7,999 nucleotides of DNA from positions 1,913-9,911 of the forward strand of contig PKYX01000147.1 of NCBI GenBank assembly GCA_003132825.1. Direction: 5' to 3'. Shown piece by piece: positions 1 to 5,756 of the stretch. Origin of the DNA: Acidobacteriaceae bacterium. GTDB taxonomy: Bacteria > Acidobacteriota > Terriglobia > Terriglobales > Acidobacteriaceae. A program made the position numbers and the translations under genes. Numbering within the stretch: the first letter of the stretch is position 1; every line of letters starts with the position of its first letter. The notes beneath the pieces were generated by a model, which was given only the letters and a program-made list of their open reading frames with translations, did no database searches and was not told where the DNA came from.

Positions 1-2
1 GC

Positions 3-179
3 GTGGATATCCGCAGCGACGGTTCGCTCACCGGCGACGTAGTGGCGGCACGCATTTCGATCGAAGATGGCGCGTTCTTCAAGGGCGGAATCGACATCCG
101 CAAGGGCGGCCAGAAGACCAACGGCGAGGAAGTAAAAGTCAATTCTTCGCTCTCTGAGGCAGCCGCGGCACGGGCCTAG
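3..179 (+). CDS. Bactofilin, C-terminal fragment (5' end outside window)
   Basis: The last 58 codons of a polymer-forming cytoskeletal protein (bactofilin, DUF583), read from position 3 to a TAG stop at 177-179. The visible part has the short repeating beta-strand pattern of the bactofilin right-handed beta-helix: a turn VDIRSDGSLTGDVVAARISI, then EDGAFFKGGIDI, with alternating hydrophobic residues and Gly/Asp at the turns. It ends in a polar, Ala-rich tail (SSLSEAAAARA), as bactofilins usually do outside the helical core. Family members self-assemble without nucleotide into membrane-associated filaments that guide cell shape or polar localisation. The gene converges on the minus-strand block to its right and is closed by an intrinsic terminator 18 bases after the stop. 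The start and N-terminal membrane-binding segment are not visible, so the specific role cannot be assigned. Confidence 0.85.
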   Translation: MDIRSDGSLTGDVVAARISIEDGAFFKGGIDIRKGGQKTNGEEVKVNSSLSEAAAARA

Positions 180-197
180 GCTTTTTTCAGGTCACAG

Positions 198-230
198 CGG
201 GCGCACTTGGCGGCAAGCGCGCCCGTTTTT
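198..230 (+). terminator. Intrinsic terminator after the bactofilin gene
   Basis: A strong hairpin on the plus strand. CGGGCGC (198-204) pairs perfectly with GCGCCCG (219-225). After one A/C mismatch, CTTG (206-209) pairs with CAAG (214-217) around a GCGG loop. The stem is followed directly by five T residues (226-230), the classical rho-independent form. There is no matching T tract on the minus-strand side, so it should act only on bactofilin transcription. The rest of the spacer to 322 is pyrimidine-rich on the plus strand (about 226-285) and holds no gene I can support. Confidence 0.85.
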
Positions 231-322
231 CTGCTCTATGCTTTTCCCGCCTGTTTTTCCTTCCTGCTTTTCTTGCTTGCAGCGTTGCCTACCTGACGAT
301 CGGTGGGGGATCCGAGCTCGGG

Positions 323-1135
323 TCAGTTGGTAGGCTTGGGAGCAGAGGAAGTGGCGGAGGTGAGCGAAACCGGCATGGGAACGAGTTGGTTGAGGGCATG
401 CGCTTGACGAATCTTGTAGTCCTCATACCGAATGGTCAAAGTGGCCAGGCCGCCCAAGCGCAGACTAGAGACGCTGCGGTTGTCCGAAGGCAGCCAAAAG
501 TCGCCCACCTTCAGATAAGTATGATGGATTTCCGTCCTCTTGATCCAAAACGACGGGTTTTGGGCGGGTTCGGCTTCGATACGGCAGATAGCGAAGTCCC
601 GGTCATCCACCCAGATCCGGCCGCGAAACAGAAACTTGTTGGATATTTTGGGTTCTACGGCAAGCACATAGCGGCAGCCCTGGGCCTCGCCCGGATTCGG
701 AAGTAAGGTGAAATTGTAGTTCTGGTTGTCGAGCGCGGTGCGTTGCCGGTTTTCGGTATCGAGGGCTTCCCGTTCGGAGTCCAGCAAGCGCTTGAAGATG
801 TGATTGATGATCCACTTCGACCCGCTCTCGGAGACCACGATAAATTCTTTAGTGGCCGGGGACTGGTAGCTCATATCCACGGTCATTTCGGCGTGCAAAT
901 TGGTGGGAAAACCTACATAGTCGAGCTGGTAGGATCGCCGGCCCTGGTAACTCTCCAAAGCCTCAGCGCGGGCGTCATTGTTCTCGATCAACTTTTCGAC
1001 GACCTGGGAAGCAGTCAGCGGCGGGCGGCTGGGAACAGGGGAAGCGGCATCGGCAAGTCCGCGGTTCAGAGGCAGCAGCACCAGCGTAGCTAAAACAGGG
1101 ACGAGTAGAGTTGGGCCGCGTCGAGCGATTATCAT
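323..1135 (-). CDS. Secreted LolA/MucB-like (outer-membrane lipoprotein-sorting fold) protein
   Basis: A 270-residue protein with an N-terminal Sec signal peptide: Arg residues at 5-6, a hydrophobic core at about 9-24, and a likely cleavage site near LADAA (28-32). There is no lipobox cysteine, so it is probably soluble in the periplasm. The mature part starts with a helical segment (TASQVVEKLIENNDARAEAL, 41-60), followed by alternating beta-strands. These include RRSYQLDYVGF (66-76), a KEFIVVSESGSKWI strand pair (96-109), FRGRIWVDDRDFAICRIEAE (170-189) and a C-terminal WLPSDNRSVSSLRLGGLATL strand region. This order resembles the half-barrel of LolA/LolB and the MucB/RseB N-domain, which bind lipids or lipoproteins; the substrate here is unknown. 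The ATG at 1133-1135 has AGGG (1142-1145) six bases upstream. It follows the glycosyltransferase on the same strand after 84 bases and could be co-transcribed with it. The fold call is from pattern only and is moderately sure. Confidence 0.55.
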   Translation of the reverse strand: MIIARRGPTLLVPVLATLVLLPLNRGLADAASPVPSRPPLTASQVVEKLIENNDARAEALESYQGRRSYQLDYVGFPTNLHAEMTVDMSYQSPATKEFIVVSESGSKWIINHIFKRLLDSEREALDTENRQRTALDNQNYNFTLLPNPGEAQGCRYVLAVEPKISNKFLFRGRIWVDDRDFAICRIEAEPAQNPSFWIKRTEIHHTYLKVGDFWLPSDNRSVSSLRLGGLATLTIRYEDYKIRQAHALNQLVPMPVSLTSATSSAPKPTN

Positions 1136-1204
1136 GAAGAACCCTGCTGTTCCGACGAAGCTGGCTGCCTGACTCCATGCGGGAACTCGAGCTGTTAAAC
1201 ACTA

Positions 1205-1217
1205 GCACGCAACGTGC
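1205..1217 (-). terminator. Weak hairpin after the glycosyltransferase stop
   Basis: Just two bases past the glycosyltransferase TGA (1220-1222) the sequence GCACG-CAA-CGTGC forms a perfect 5-bp stem with a 3-base loop. On the minus strand it is followed by TAGTGTTTAAC, which is only mildly T-rich. It may be a leaky terminator or attenuator between the PHP-GT4 pair and the LolA-like gene. The short stem and poor T tract make this uncertain. Confidence 0.25.
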
Positions 1218-1219
1218 CG

Positions 1220-2431
1220 TCAGGTATTGGCCACACCCAGAATACTCTCGGAGAGCGGATCTTCAGCCGTCAGGCAGTGCTCGTAAGCCCGGTACATGCC
1301 GTTGAAGATTTGGTCCCACGAAGTTGAAAGGGCGTATTCTCGAGCCGCCGCACGCATTGATGATAGCAAGTCGGGTTGGGTAAGCAAGATTACTGTGGTC
1401 CTAACGAAATCATCGAAATCGGTGGCCACAAATCCCGTTTCCCCATTCTCCACGGTGTACTTTGGCCCCCCCCGGGCGGTGACCACGGCAGGAACGCCCG
1501 AAGCCAAAGCTTCGAGAACCACCAATCCGAACGTGTCGGTTTCCGAAGGAAAGGCGAAAGCATCCATGTTGGCGAAGGCCTGGGACAACTTCTCTCCGGT
1601 CAGGAGGCCGGTAAATTCCGCCTGCTGCATGTTTTTCCGGAGCCACGCTTCCTCCGCGCCTTCGCCCACCAACACCATCCGGAAATCGCGGTGTCCGAGG
1701 TCGAGCAGGGCTCGTTCGAGCCGTGCCAGCCACCGCACATTCTTCTCGGGCGCGAAACGCCCCACATATCCAATGCGGAACGGGCCCGACGGACGGTCCC
1801 GCCACTGGGGACCGAAAATGTCAGTATTCACGCTATGGGACATCAAGAAGCAGGGCTTGCCGGTCGCAGCCTGTAGCGCCGACACCAGTTCCTGGTTCGG
1901 GGCGAATAGGAGCCGTGGAATTTTGTAGAAGCGGGCGGTGGCGCGAAAACTCCAGCGCTCCACCCGGTCAAGCAACGGGCCGAGAACGCTTGCCGGCAAC
2001 CGCGACGCCACACGCGACAAACGGGTGCGAGCGTACTGATGCAAGTTGGTCTGCCAAGAAGCCGCCAAGGGAACCTGAAAGCGGTGGGCCAGCATGGCTC
2101 CGAGCGTGCCCACGTCGCTCGGACCGGTAATTTGCACGAGGTCGGGCTGGAAGTCGCGAAACAGTTGGGCAGCCTTGCGATAGTGCCGCAAGAACAGAAC
2201 GTCGTACTCATGCGCTCCGTCGAGCGGAAAGCGTAGCGGACTTCGCCGAAGTTGTACCTTGGTGACCGAAGCTGAGGTGGCAACCTCGTTCTGCGGGCCG
2301 GCGTGCACCAGAAGGAACGGGATCCCTTGCCTCCTGGCAAAGGCTTCGAAGTGCCGGCTGGTGTTCGCGACCCCGTCCACTTCGTGATACGCGTCGGGGA
2401 AGAAAGCGACCCGCAAACTCTGGCCGCTCAC
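1220..2431 (-). CDS. GT4-family glycosyltransferase
   Basis: A 403-residue retaining glycosyltransferase of the GT-B fold (GT4, RfaB/PimB/MgtA-like), likely cytoplasmic or peripheral to the inner membrane, that moves a sugar from a nucleotide donor to a lipid or glycan. The N-terminal acceptor domain starts with RVAFFPDAYHEVDGVANTSR (7-26), the strand and Gly-rich loop typical of this group. The donor-binding domain has GYVGRFAPEKNV (221-232), VLVGEGAEE (253-261) and TDTFGLVVLEALASG (298-312). In this motif the first Glu of the usual E-x7-E pair is Asp299, with Glu307 kept. The start is GTG (2429-2431). It overlaps the stop of the upstream PHP gene by four bases (GTGA), and GAGG (2439-2442) sits seven bases before it, so the two are translationally coupled. 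A run of eight C residues (1466-1473, plus strand) encodes R-G-G-P at 320-323. The sugar and acceptor cannot be told from sequence. Confidence 0.92.
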   Translation of the reverse strand: MSGQSLRVAFFPDAYHEVDGVANTSRHFEAFARRQGIPFLLVHAGPQNEVATSASVTKVQLRRSPLRFPLDGAHEYDVLFLRHYRKAAQLFRDFQPDLVQITGPSDVGTLGAMLAHRFQVPLAASWQTNLHQYARTRLSRVASRLPASVLGPLLDRVERWSFRATARFYKIPRLLFAPNQELVSALQAATGKPCFLMSHSVNTDIFGPQWRDRPSGPFRIGYVGRFAPEKNVRWLARLERALLDLGHRDFRMVLVGEGAEEAWLRKNMQQAEFTGLLTGEKLSQAFANMDAFAFPSETDTFGLVVLEALASGVPAVVTARGGPKYTVENGETGFVATDFDDFVRTTVILLTQPDLLSSMRAAAREYALSTSWDQIFNGMYRAYEHCLTAEDPLSESILGVANT

Positions 2432-3600
2432 AAGGTCGCCTCAATCGCGACATCTGCAGGAAGATCCTGTTCGGATAAATCGGTCAGCTCGACCTCGCGG
2501 CGCAGAACGCTCGCCAGCACGCGATGCACGGCGGGGTTTTCCACCAGGCCAACGGCGGAGAAAATTCGCCTCAGAAACGCCGGCGGACCGTTCCAGTAGG
2601 CAGAAACCGGACGATCGACGTGAGTGATGTGATCGGGATGAAAGACTCGATCATCCCAGCGGCGGGAGCCGGCGGCATACTCCGGGTAATCGCGGATCAC
2701 ATCGAGCAGGGTCTGGGTGGTGCGCATGCACAGGGATTCGGAGTATTGCGGCATGAACAGCACGTGGCTGCGCTGCTGCTGGCGGATCTCGTGGATGAAC
2801 TCAGGGAAACTCTGCGCTCGAGTCAGGTTTAGCGCCCCGCTCGGTTCGCGTCCGTGACGGTCTCCTCCCGAAATGATGATGCGCTGCCAGCGTTCGGCCA
2901 GCTGGATGACGGCATTGTTCTCTTTCCAGCCGCGGGTGGCGTTGAGTTCGAAGGCATGCATGAAGGCGACGTTTTGCTCGAGAAACTGATGGAGCAGGAT
3001 CTGGAATCGTTCGCGTCCCAGGCCGCGCAAATCCCAGCGAGGATGGTTAAAGACCACCAGCACCTCGGGAAGTTGGTCGAGCGTCGCGATGAGTTCGCTC
3101 AGGTTCTGGCTGCAGGGGTCCCCGGTGTAGGCGGCGAGTTCGGCCACAATATCCTCGACGCGATTACCGGGCAGGTTGTGGACTCCGAGGTGAAAAATAG
3201 CTTCCTCGAAGGGAACCGCCCACTCCAGGGAAAACGGCATGTCCCGGGTCTCATTCACCTGCCGTAACATGGTTGGCGCTTCGATCGTGTCATGGTCGGT
3301 GAGCGTGACCAGGCTCCGAAGCCCGAGAACATTTTCGATTTGGTTTCGCTCCGTCTGGTAAGCCGACTGGGGGGTCAGGGGGGGCGTCCAGTAGGCGGTG
3401 GTCAGATCGACGGGGACGCGCGATCGCCGGTACTGACGTTCGAGGGCCCAGCGCAGCAACGGCCATCGCTCGGCAAATTCCTGTATGAAGCCGAGGCTCT
3501 CCTTCGAGCAGTTAGTGTGACTGTGAAGAGAGACCGCAGTTTGATAGTCCCAGGCCACATCCGGCGTGTTCCAAAAGCAGGAAAGCTTGGTTTGGGCCAA
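2428..3600 (-). CDS. PHP-domain metal-dependent hydrolase with insertion and C-terminal extension
   Basis: A 390-residue protein with the full set of PHP (polymerase and histidinol phosphatase) metal-site motifs: HSHTN (His26, His28), LTDHDT (Asp102, His103, Asp104), a candidate Glu126, HLGVHN (His141), FNHPRWD (His186) and GGDRHG (Asp247, His249). PHP proteins usually hydrolyse phosphoesters with a two- or three-metal centre; the substrate here is unknown. Two things are unusual. Motifs I and II are separated by about 70 residues, against roughly 30 in TrpH-like members. The segment from about 280 to 390 has no PHP motif. No signal peptide is seen, so it is probably cytoplasmic. There is no in-frame ATG before motif II, so a non-ATG start is needed; TTG (3598-3600) with AAGGA (3611-3615) ten bases upstream is the best choice. 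It is first in a coupled pair with the GT4 glycosyltransferase, which suggests a shared glycan or glycolipid role. Confidence 0.85.
   Translation of the reverse strand: MAQTKLSCFWNTPDVAWDYQTAVSLHSHTNCSKESLGFIQEFAERWPLLRWALERQYRRSRVPVDLTTAYWTPPLTPQSAYQTERNQIENVLGLRSLVTLTDHDTIEAPTMLRQVNETRDMPFSLEWAVPFEEAIFHLGVHNLPGNRVEDIVAELAAYTGDPCSQNLSELIATLDQLPEVLVVFNHPRWDLRGLGRERFQILLHQFLEQNVAFMHAFELNATRGWKENNAVIQLAERWQRIIISGGDRHGREPSGALNLTRAQSFPEFIHEIRQQQRSHVLFMPQYSESLCMRTTQTLLDVIRDYPEYAAGSRRWDDRVFHPDHITHVDRPVSAYWNGPPAFLRRIFSAVGLVENPAVHRVLASVLRREVELTDLSEQDLPADVAIEATL
2439..2442 (-). promoter_or_regulatory. Ribosome binding site deciding the GT4 GTG start
   Basis: On the minus strand GAGG lies seven bases upstream of the GTG at 2429-2431, inside the last codons of the PHP gene. 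With the GTGA stop/start overlap it supports translational coupling and fixes the glycosyltransferase start. Confidence 0.6.
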
Positions 3601-3610
3601 TCGCAGTTTG

Positions 3611-3615
3611 TCCTT
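3611..3615 (-). promoter_or_regulatory. Ribosome binding site supporting the PHP TTG start
   Basis: AAGGA on the minus strand, ten bases upstream of the TTG at 3598-3600. The spacing is slightly long, but it is the only Shine-Dalgarno-like sequence next to a start codon that keeps the whole PHP motif I. Confidence 0.5.
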
Positions 3616-3831
3616 CGACCTCGGAGTTGTCGGCCAACTTTGCCACAGTTCGGGTCGGCAGTCCAGTGAATGTGTACGACAAATAGTGACTTAAGAGCTG
3701 AGCGTGGCGAAACTGGACACTGACAGGTCAGCCGTCACAGGGCGGGCCGGGCTGGTTCGAAACCAAGCCGTCCACCCAGCTATCCAACGACCTGCCCACG
3801 GATTCGGCCCAATCGCACCGGGAAGCAGTTC

Positions 3832-3897
3832 CGCGGTCCGGGCATCCATGCGCAGAACAGAAGCCGCTCCTTAATTGGATGCGTTCGCGGGACCGCG
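3832..3897 (-). repeat. Two-part stem-loop downstream of the SDR gene
   Basis: CGCGGTCC (3832-3839) is the exact reverse complement of GGACCGCG (3890-3897). Further in, GCATCC (3842-3847) is the exact reverse complement of GGATGC (3877-3882). Together they give an 8-bp and a 6-bp stem separated by a 2/7 internal loop, with a 29-base apical loop. It begins 25 bases after the SDR stop, so it would be in the 3' untranslated end of the FAH-SDR message. No T tract follows, so mRNA stabilisation or processing is as likely as termination. Confidence 0.4.
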
Positions 3898-3922
3898 AGA
3901 TGTAAGTGGCAGACGGATGAAT

Positions 3923-4720
3923 TCAACGCAAGTTGACAAAACCGCCATCCAAAGGATAGTCGACGCCGGTGATGAACGACGCCTCTTCCGAGCACAGGAA
4001 AAGAGCCAGCGAGGCGACTTCTCTCGGCTCCGCCATTCTTCCGACGGGTTGCGCCCGGGATAATTTCTCGAACATCTCCTTTTCTCTTCCTGGATAGTGG
4101 TGGCGCAGGTAGCCGTCCACAAAAGGAGTGTGGACCCGGGCTGGGGAAATGCAATTGCAACGAATGTTGAAGCTCAAGTAGTCCCTGGCCACCGAGTACG
4201 TCATCGCGATGATCGCGCCTTTGCTCATCGAATATGCGAAACGGTCGGGAATTCCGGCGGAACCGGCGATCGAGGCCAGGTTCAGAATGACGCCGCCGCC
4301 ATTGGCCTTCATGGGCCCGATCGAAGCGTGCATGCAATGGTAGAACCCCTTCACATTGACCCGAAATACGCGGTCGAATTCCTCGTCCGTGGTGCTTTCG
4401 AGGGTGCCGATATGGGAGACCCCGGCATTATTGACCAGAATATGAATTCGCTGCTCGCGGCAAAGTTCATCGAATCGGGATTGGACCTGCGCCGGGTCAC
4501 TGACGTCACAGGCGTAGGCTGAGCAGAGGCCGCCGGCGTCGATGATCTGTTGCGCAACCTGCTGCGCCTGGTCACGACTGATATCGAGAATAGAGACCGC
4601 AGCGCCTTGCGCAGCGAACCGCAGCGCGATGGCTTGGCCAATACCGCTGCCTCCGCCCGTCACTACGGCAAATTTGCCGTCGAGGCGAAAATCAGGCGCA
4701 TTGCCGCTTGCACTCGCCAC
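3923..4720 (-). CDS. SDR dehydrogenase, likely 2-keto-3-deoxy-L-fuconate (or -rhamnonate) dehydrogenase
   Basis: A 265-residue classical short-chain dehydrogenase/reductase, complete for the family. It has the nucleotide-binding TGGGSGIG (21-28), an acidic residue Asp46 at the end of strand 2 (favouring NAD over NADP), CDVSD (71-75), NNAG (97-100), and the catalytic tetrad Asn122, Ser150, Tyr163 and Lys167 (YSMSK). The C-terminal part includes ISPARVHTPFVDGYL (191-205) and ends with the usual DYPLDGGF. The segment after PARVHTPF resembles SDRs that oxidise 2-keto-3-deoxy sugar acids to 2,4-diketo acids. The FAH hydrolase 42 bases upstream, which would act on that product, supports this. The start is GTG (4718-4720), nine bases after GGGAGG; no ATG in frame fits. 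The SDR family call is firm. The substrate is an inference, and other 3-hydroxyacyl or sugar substrates remain possible. Confidence 0.9.
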   Translation of the reverse strand: MASASGNAPDFRLDGKFAVVTGGGSGIGQAIALRFAAQGAAVSILDISRDQAQQVAQQIIDAGGLCSAYACDVSDPAQVQSRFDELCREQRIHILVNNAGVSHIGTLESTTDEEFDRVFRVNVKGFYHCMHASIGPMKANGGGVILNLASIAGSAGIPDRFAYSMSKGAIIAMTYSVARDYLSFNIRCNCISPARVHTPFVDGYLRHHYPGREKEMFEKLSRAQPVGRMAEPREVASLALFLCSEEASFITGVDYPLDGGFVNLR

Positions 4721-4729
4721 CAGAAAGCA

Positions 4730-4735
4730 CCTCCC
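4730..4735 (-). promoter_or_regulatory. Ribosome binding site deciding the SDR GTG start
   Basis: GGGAGG on the minus strand, nine bases before the GTG at 4718-4720, in the 42-base spacer after the FAH stop. It is among the strongest Shine-Dalgarno matches in the window and settles a non-ATG start. Confidence 0.75.
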
Positions 4736-4762
4736 GCGCTGCAGAAAGGAACCCCGCCGATT

Positions 4763-5617
4763 TCATCGCGATGCGAGAACCTGCTGCCGTGACTCCCCCA
4801 ATCCGTCGATTCCGAGTTCCACGACGTCGCCTGGCTTCAGATATTGCGGCGGCGACATTCCCATGCCGACGCCCGCTGGCGTTCCCGTGCTGATCACGTC
4901 TCCCGGCAGCAGGGTCATGAACTGGCTGATGTAGGAGACCAGGGTCGGGACATCGAAGATCAGGTTGGCGGTCGAGCTGTTCTGCCGCAGCTCGCCATTG
5001 ACCTTGAGCCACATGCGAAGAGCATTGAAATCCGGAAGCTCGTCGCGGGTCGCGAGGAAGGGCCCGAGCGGAGCGAATGTGTCTGCGCTCTTTCCCTTCA
5101 CCCATTGGCCGCCGCGCTCGAGTTGAAAGCTGCGCTCGGAATAGTCGTTGTGCAGAACGAAGCCGGCGACGAATTCCAGGGCTTCCTCCGGGCTTACGTA
5201 GGAAGCCTTTTTCCCGACGACCACCGCAAGCTCCACTTCCCAATCCACTTTGGTGGCCTTCCGTGGGATGACGAGAGGATCATTCGGACCCACCAGCGCC
5301 GTGGTTGCTTTGAAGAAGATGACCGGCTCCTTCGGAGGTTCCATTTTGCTCTCGGCGGCGTGGTCGCGGAAGTTGAGCCCAATACACACCATCTTGCTGG
5401 GCCGGGCGATAGGGGGACCGAGGCGAGCCGACGGCGGGATGCGCGGGGCCGAATGGGCATTGGCATCCAGCCAGCGGCGCAGTGCGGTCAAGCCGTCATT
5501 TCCGAGGAAAGCTTCGTCGTAGTCCGAGCCAAACCCGGAGGCGTCGATGCGAGCGCCATCGGTCAGGAGTATGCCGGGCTTTTCCCGGCCGGGCTCGGAC
5601 CATCGAATGAGTTTCAT
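4763..5617 (-). CDS. FAH-family hydrolase, likely 2,4-diketo-3-deoxy-L-fuconate (or -rhamnonate) hydrolase
   Basis: A 284-residue fumarylacetoacetate-hydrolase-fold enzyme. It has GLNFRDHAAESK (80-91), FFKATTALVGPNDP (101-114), the metal ligands Glu127 and Glu129 in DWEVELAVVVG, Asp158 in HNDYSER, KGKSADTFAPLGP (174-186) and TGTPAGVGMG (244-253). FAH-family enzymes cleave a C-C bond next to a diketo group using Mg2+ or Mn2+. Members of this length, paired with a keto-deoxy-acid SDR, split 2,4-diketo-3-deoxy-L-fuconate or -rhamnonate into pyruvate and L-lactate. The ATG at 5615-5617 begins MKLIRW, which matches the usual family N-terminus. The reading frame stays open to 5773, but those 52 extra residues are Arg-rich and would run over the divergent lutA start. 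The Shine-Dalgarno AGGA (5619-5622) is unusually close to this ATG. It is the first gene of a two-gene unit with the SDR. Other FAH activities, such as acylpyruvate hydrolysis, cannot be excluded. Confidence 0.9.
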   Translation of the reverse strand: MKLIRWSEPGREKPGILLTDGARIDASGFGSDYDEAFLGNDGLTALRRWLDANAHSAPRIPPSARLGPPIARPSKMVCIGLNFRDHAAESKMEPPKEPVIFFKATTALVGPNDPLVIPRKATKVDWEVELAVVVGKKASYVSPEEALEFVAGFVLHNDYSERSFQLERGGQWVKGKSADTFAPLGPFLATRDELPDFNALRMWLKVNGELRQNSSTANLIFDVPTLVSYISQFMTLLPGDVISTGTPAGVGMGMSPPQYLKPGDVVELGIDGLGESRQQVLASR

Positions 5618-5756
5618 TTCCTGGATTCGCCCCGCTGCGGTTAGCAGTCTACCAGTGATGCGGAACCGAGAGCTATGGGGATGCCATCGGGTAGAGCGGG
5701 GTGTCCCTGCCAGAGCGCGAATGAGGTATCCTCGTTCACGAGTCGGCAGCGCCCTC
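5618..5756. promoter_or_regulatory. Divergent control region between the FAH-SDR and lutABC units
   Basis: A 139-base spacer between the minus-strand FAH start and the plus-strand lutA start, so it should carry promoters for both units. A perfect 12-base palindrome with a two-base centre, CTCGT-TC-ACGAG (5731-5742), lies 14 bases before the lutA ATG. A TATCCT (5727-5732) that could act as a weak -10 box overlaps it, but without a good -35. The palindrome is placed where a repressor of lutABC would bind. No regulator gene is in the window, and the promoter elements are not clear enough to call individually. Confidence 0.4.
5731..5742. repeat. 12-base palindrome before lutA
   Basis: CTCGT-TC-ACGAG, a perfect inverted repeat with 5-bp arms, 14 bases upstream of the lutA ATG. 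It is a candidate operator or a short leader hairpin. It is short enough that chance is possible. Confidence 0.35.

Larger units (their letters stand above)
3601..3922. other. 322-base non-coding gap with inverted repeats
   Basis: No convincing coding sequence on either strand between the SDR stop and the TTG start of the PHP gene. It must hold the end of the FAH-SDR transcript and probably the promoter of the PHP-GT4 pair, although I cannot pick out a convincing -35/-10 set. Structures seen are: a two-part stem-loop at 3832-3897; GGCT-GGTT pairing with AACC-AGCC through one bulged base around CGA (about 3750-3770); the short palindrome CTGACAGGTCAG near 3720-3731; and an inverted repeat GTCCAGT (3661-3667) / ACTGGAC (3712-3718). 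None is followed by a T tract on the minus strand, so no intrinsic terminator is called. Confidence 0.5.

Noticed and set aside
308..320. GGATCCGAGCTCG, adjoining BamHI and SacI sites that look like a cloning-vector polylinker
   Set aside because: Only 13 bases match the idea, the flanks are not recognisable vector, and the genes on both sides look natural. Chance is the simpler reading, though a vector screen would settle it.
3745..3780. GGTTCGAAACC, like the T-arm of a tRNA
   Set aside because: Only about three pairs of a proper 5-bp T-stem form, and no acceptor, D- or anticodon arms can be built around it.
3780..4337. A 185-codon minus-strand frame crossing the SDR 3' end and the gap
   Set aside because: It overlaps the SDR in another frame, lacks a ribosome binding site and shows no domain-like sequence.
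4844..5644. A 266-codon plus-strand open frame opposite the FAH gene
   Set aside because: A shadow of the FAH coding sequence. No domain, no ribosome binding site, and the antisense protein has every conserved FAH motif.
5547..5756. A 70-residue N-terminal extension of LutA
   Set aside because: It runs antisense through the FAH N-terminus and has no LutA similarity; the family starts close to KVAMLIPC.
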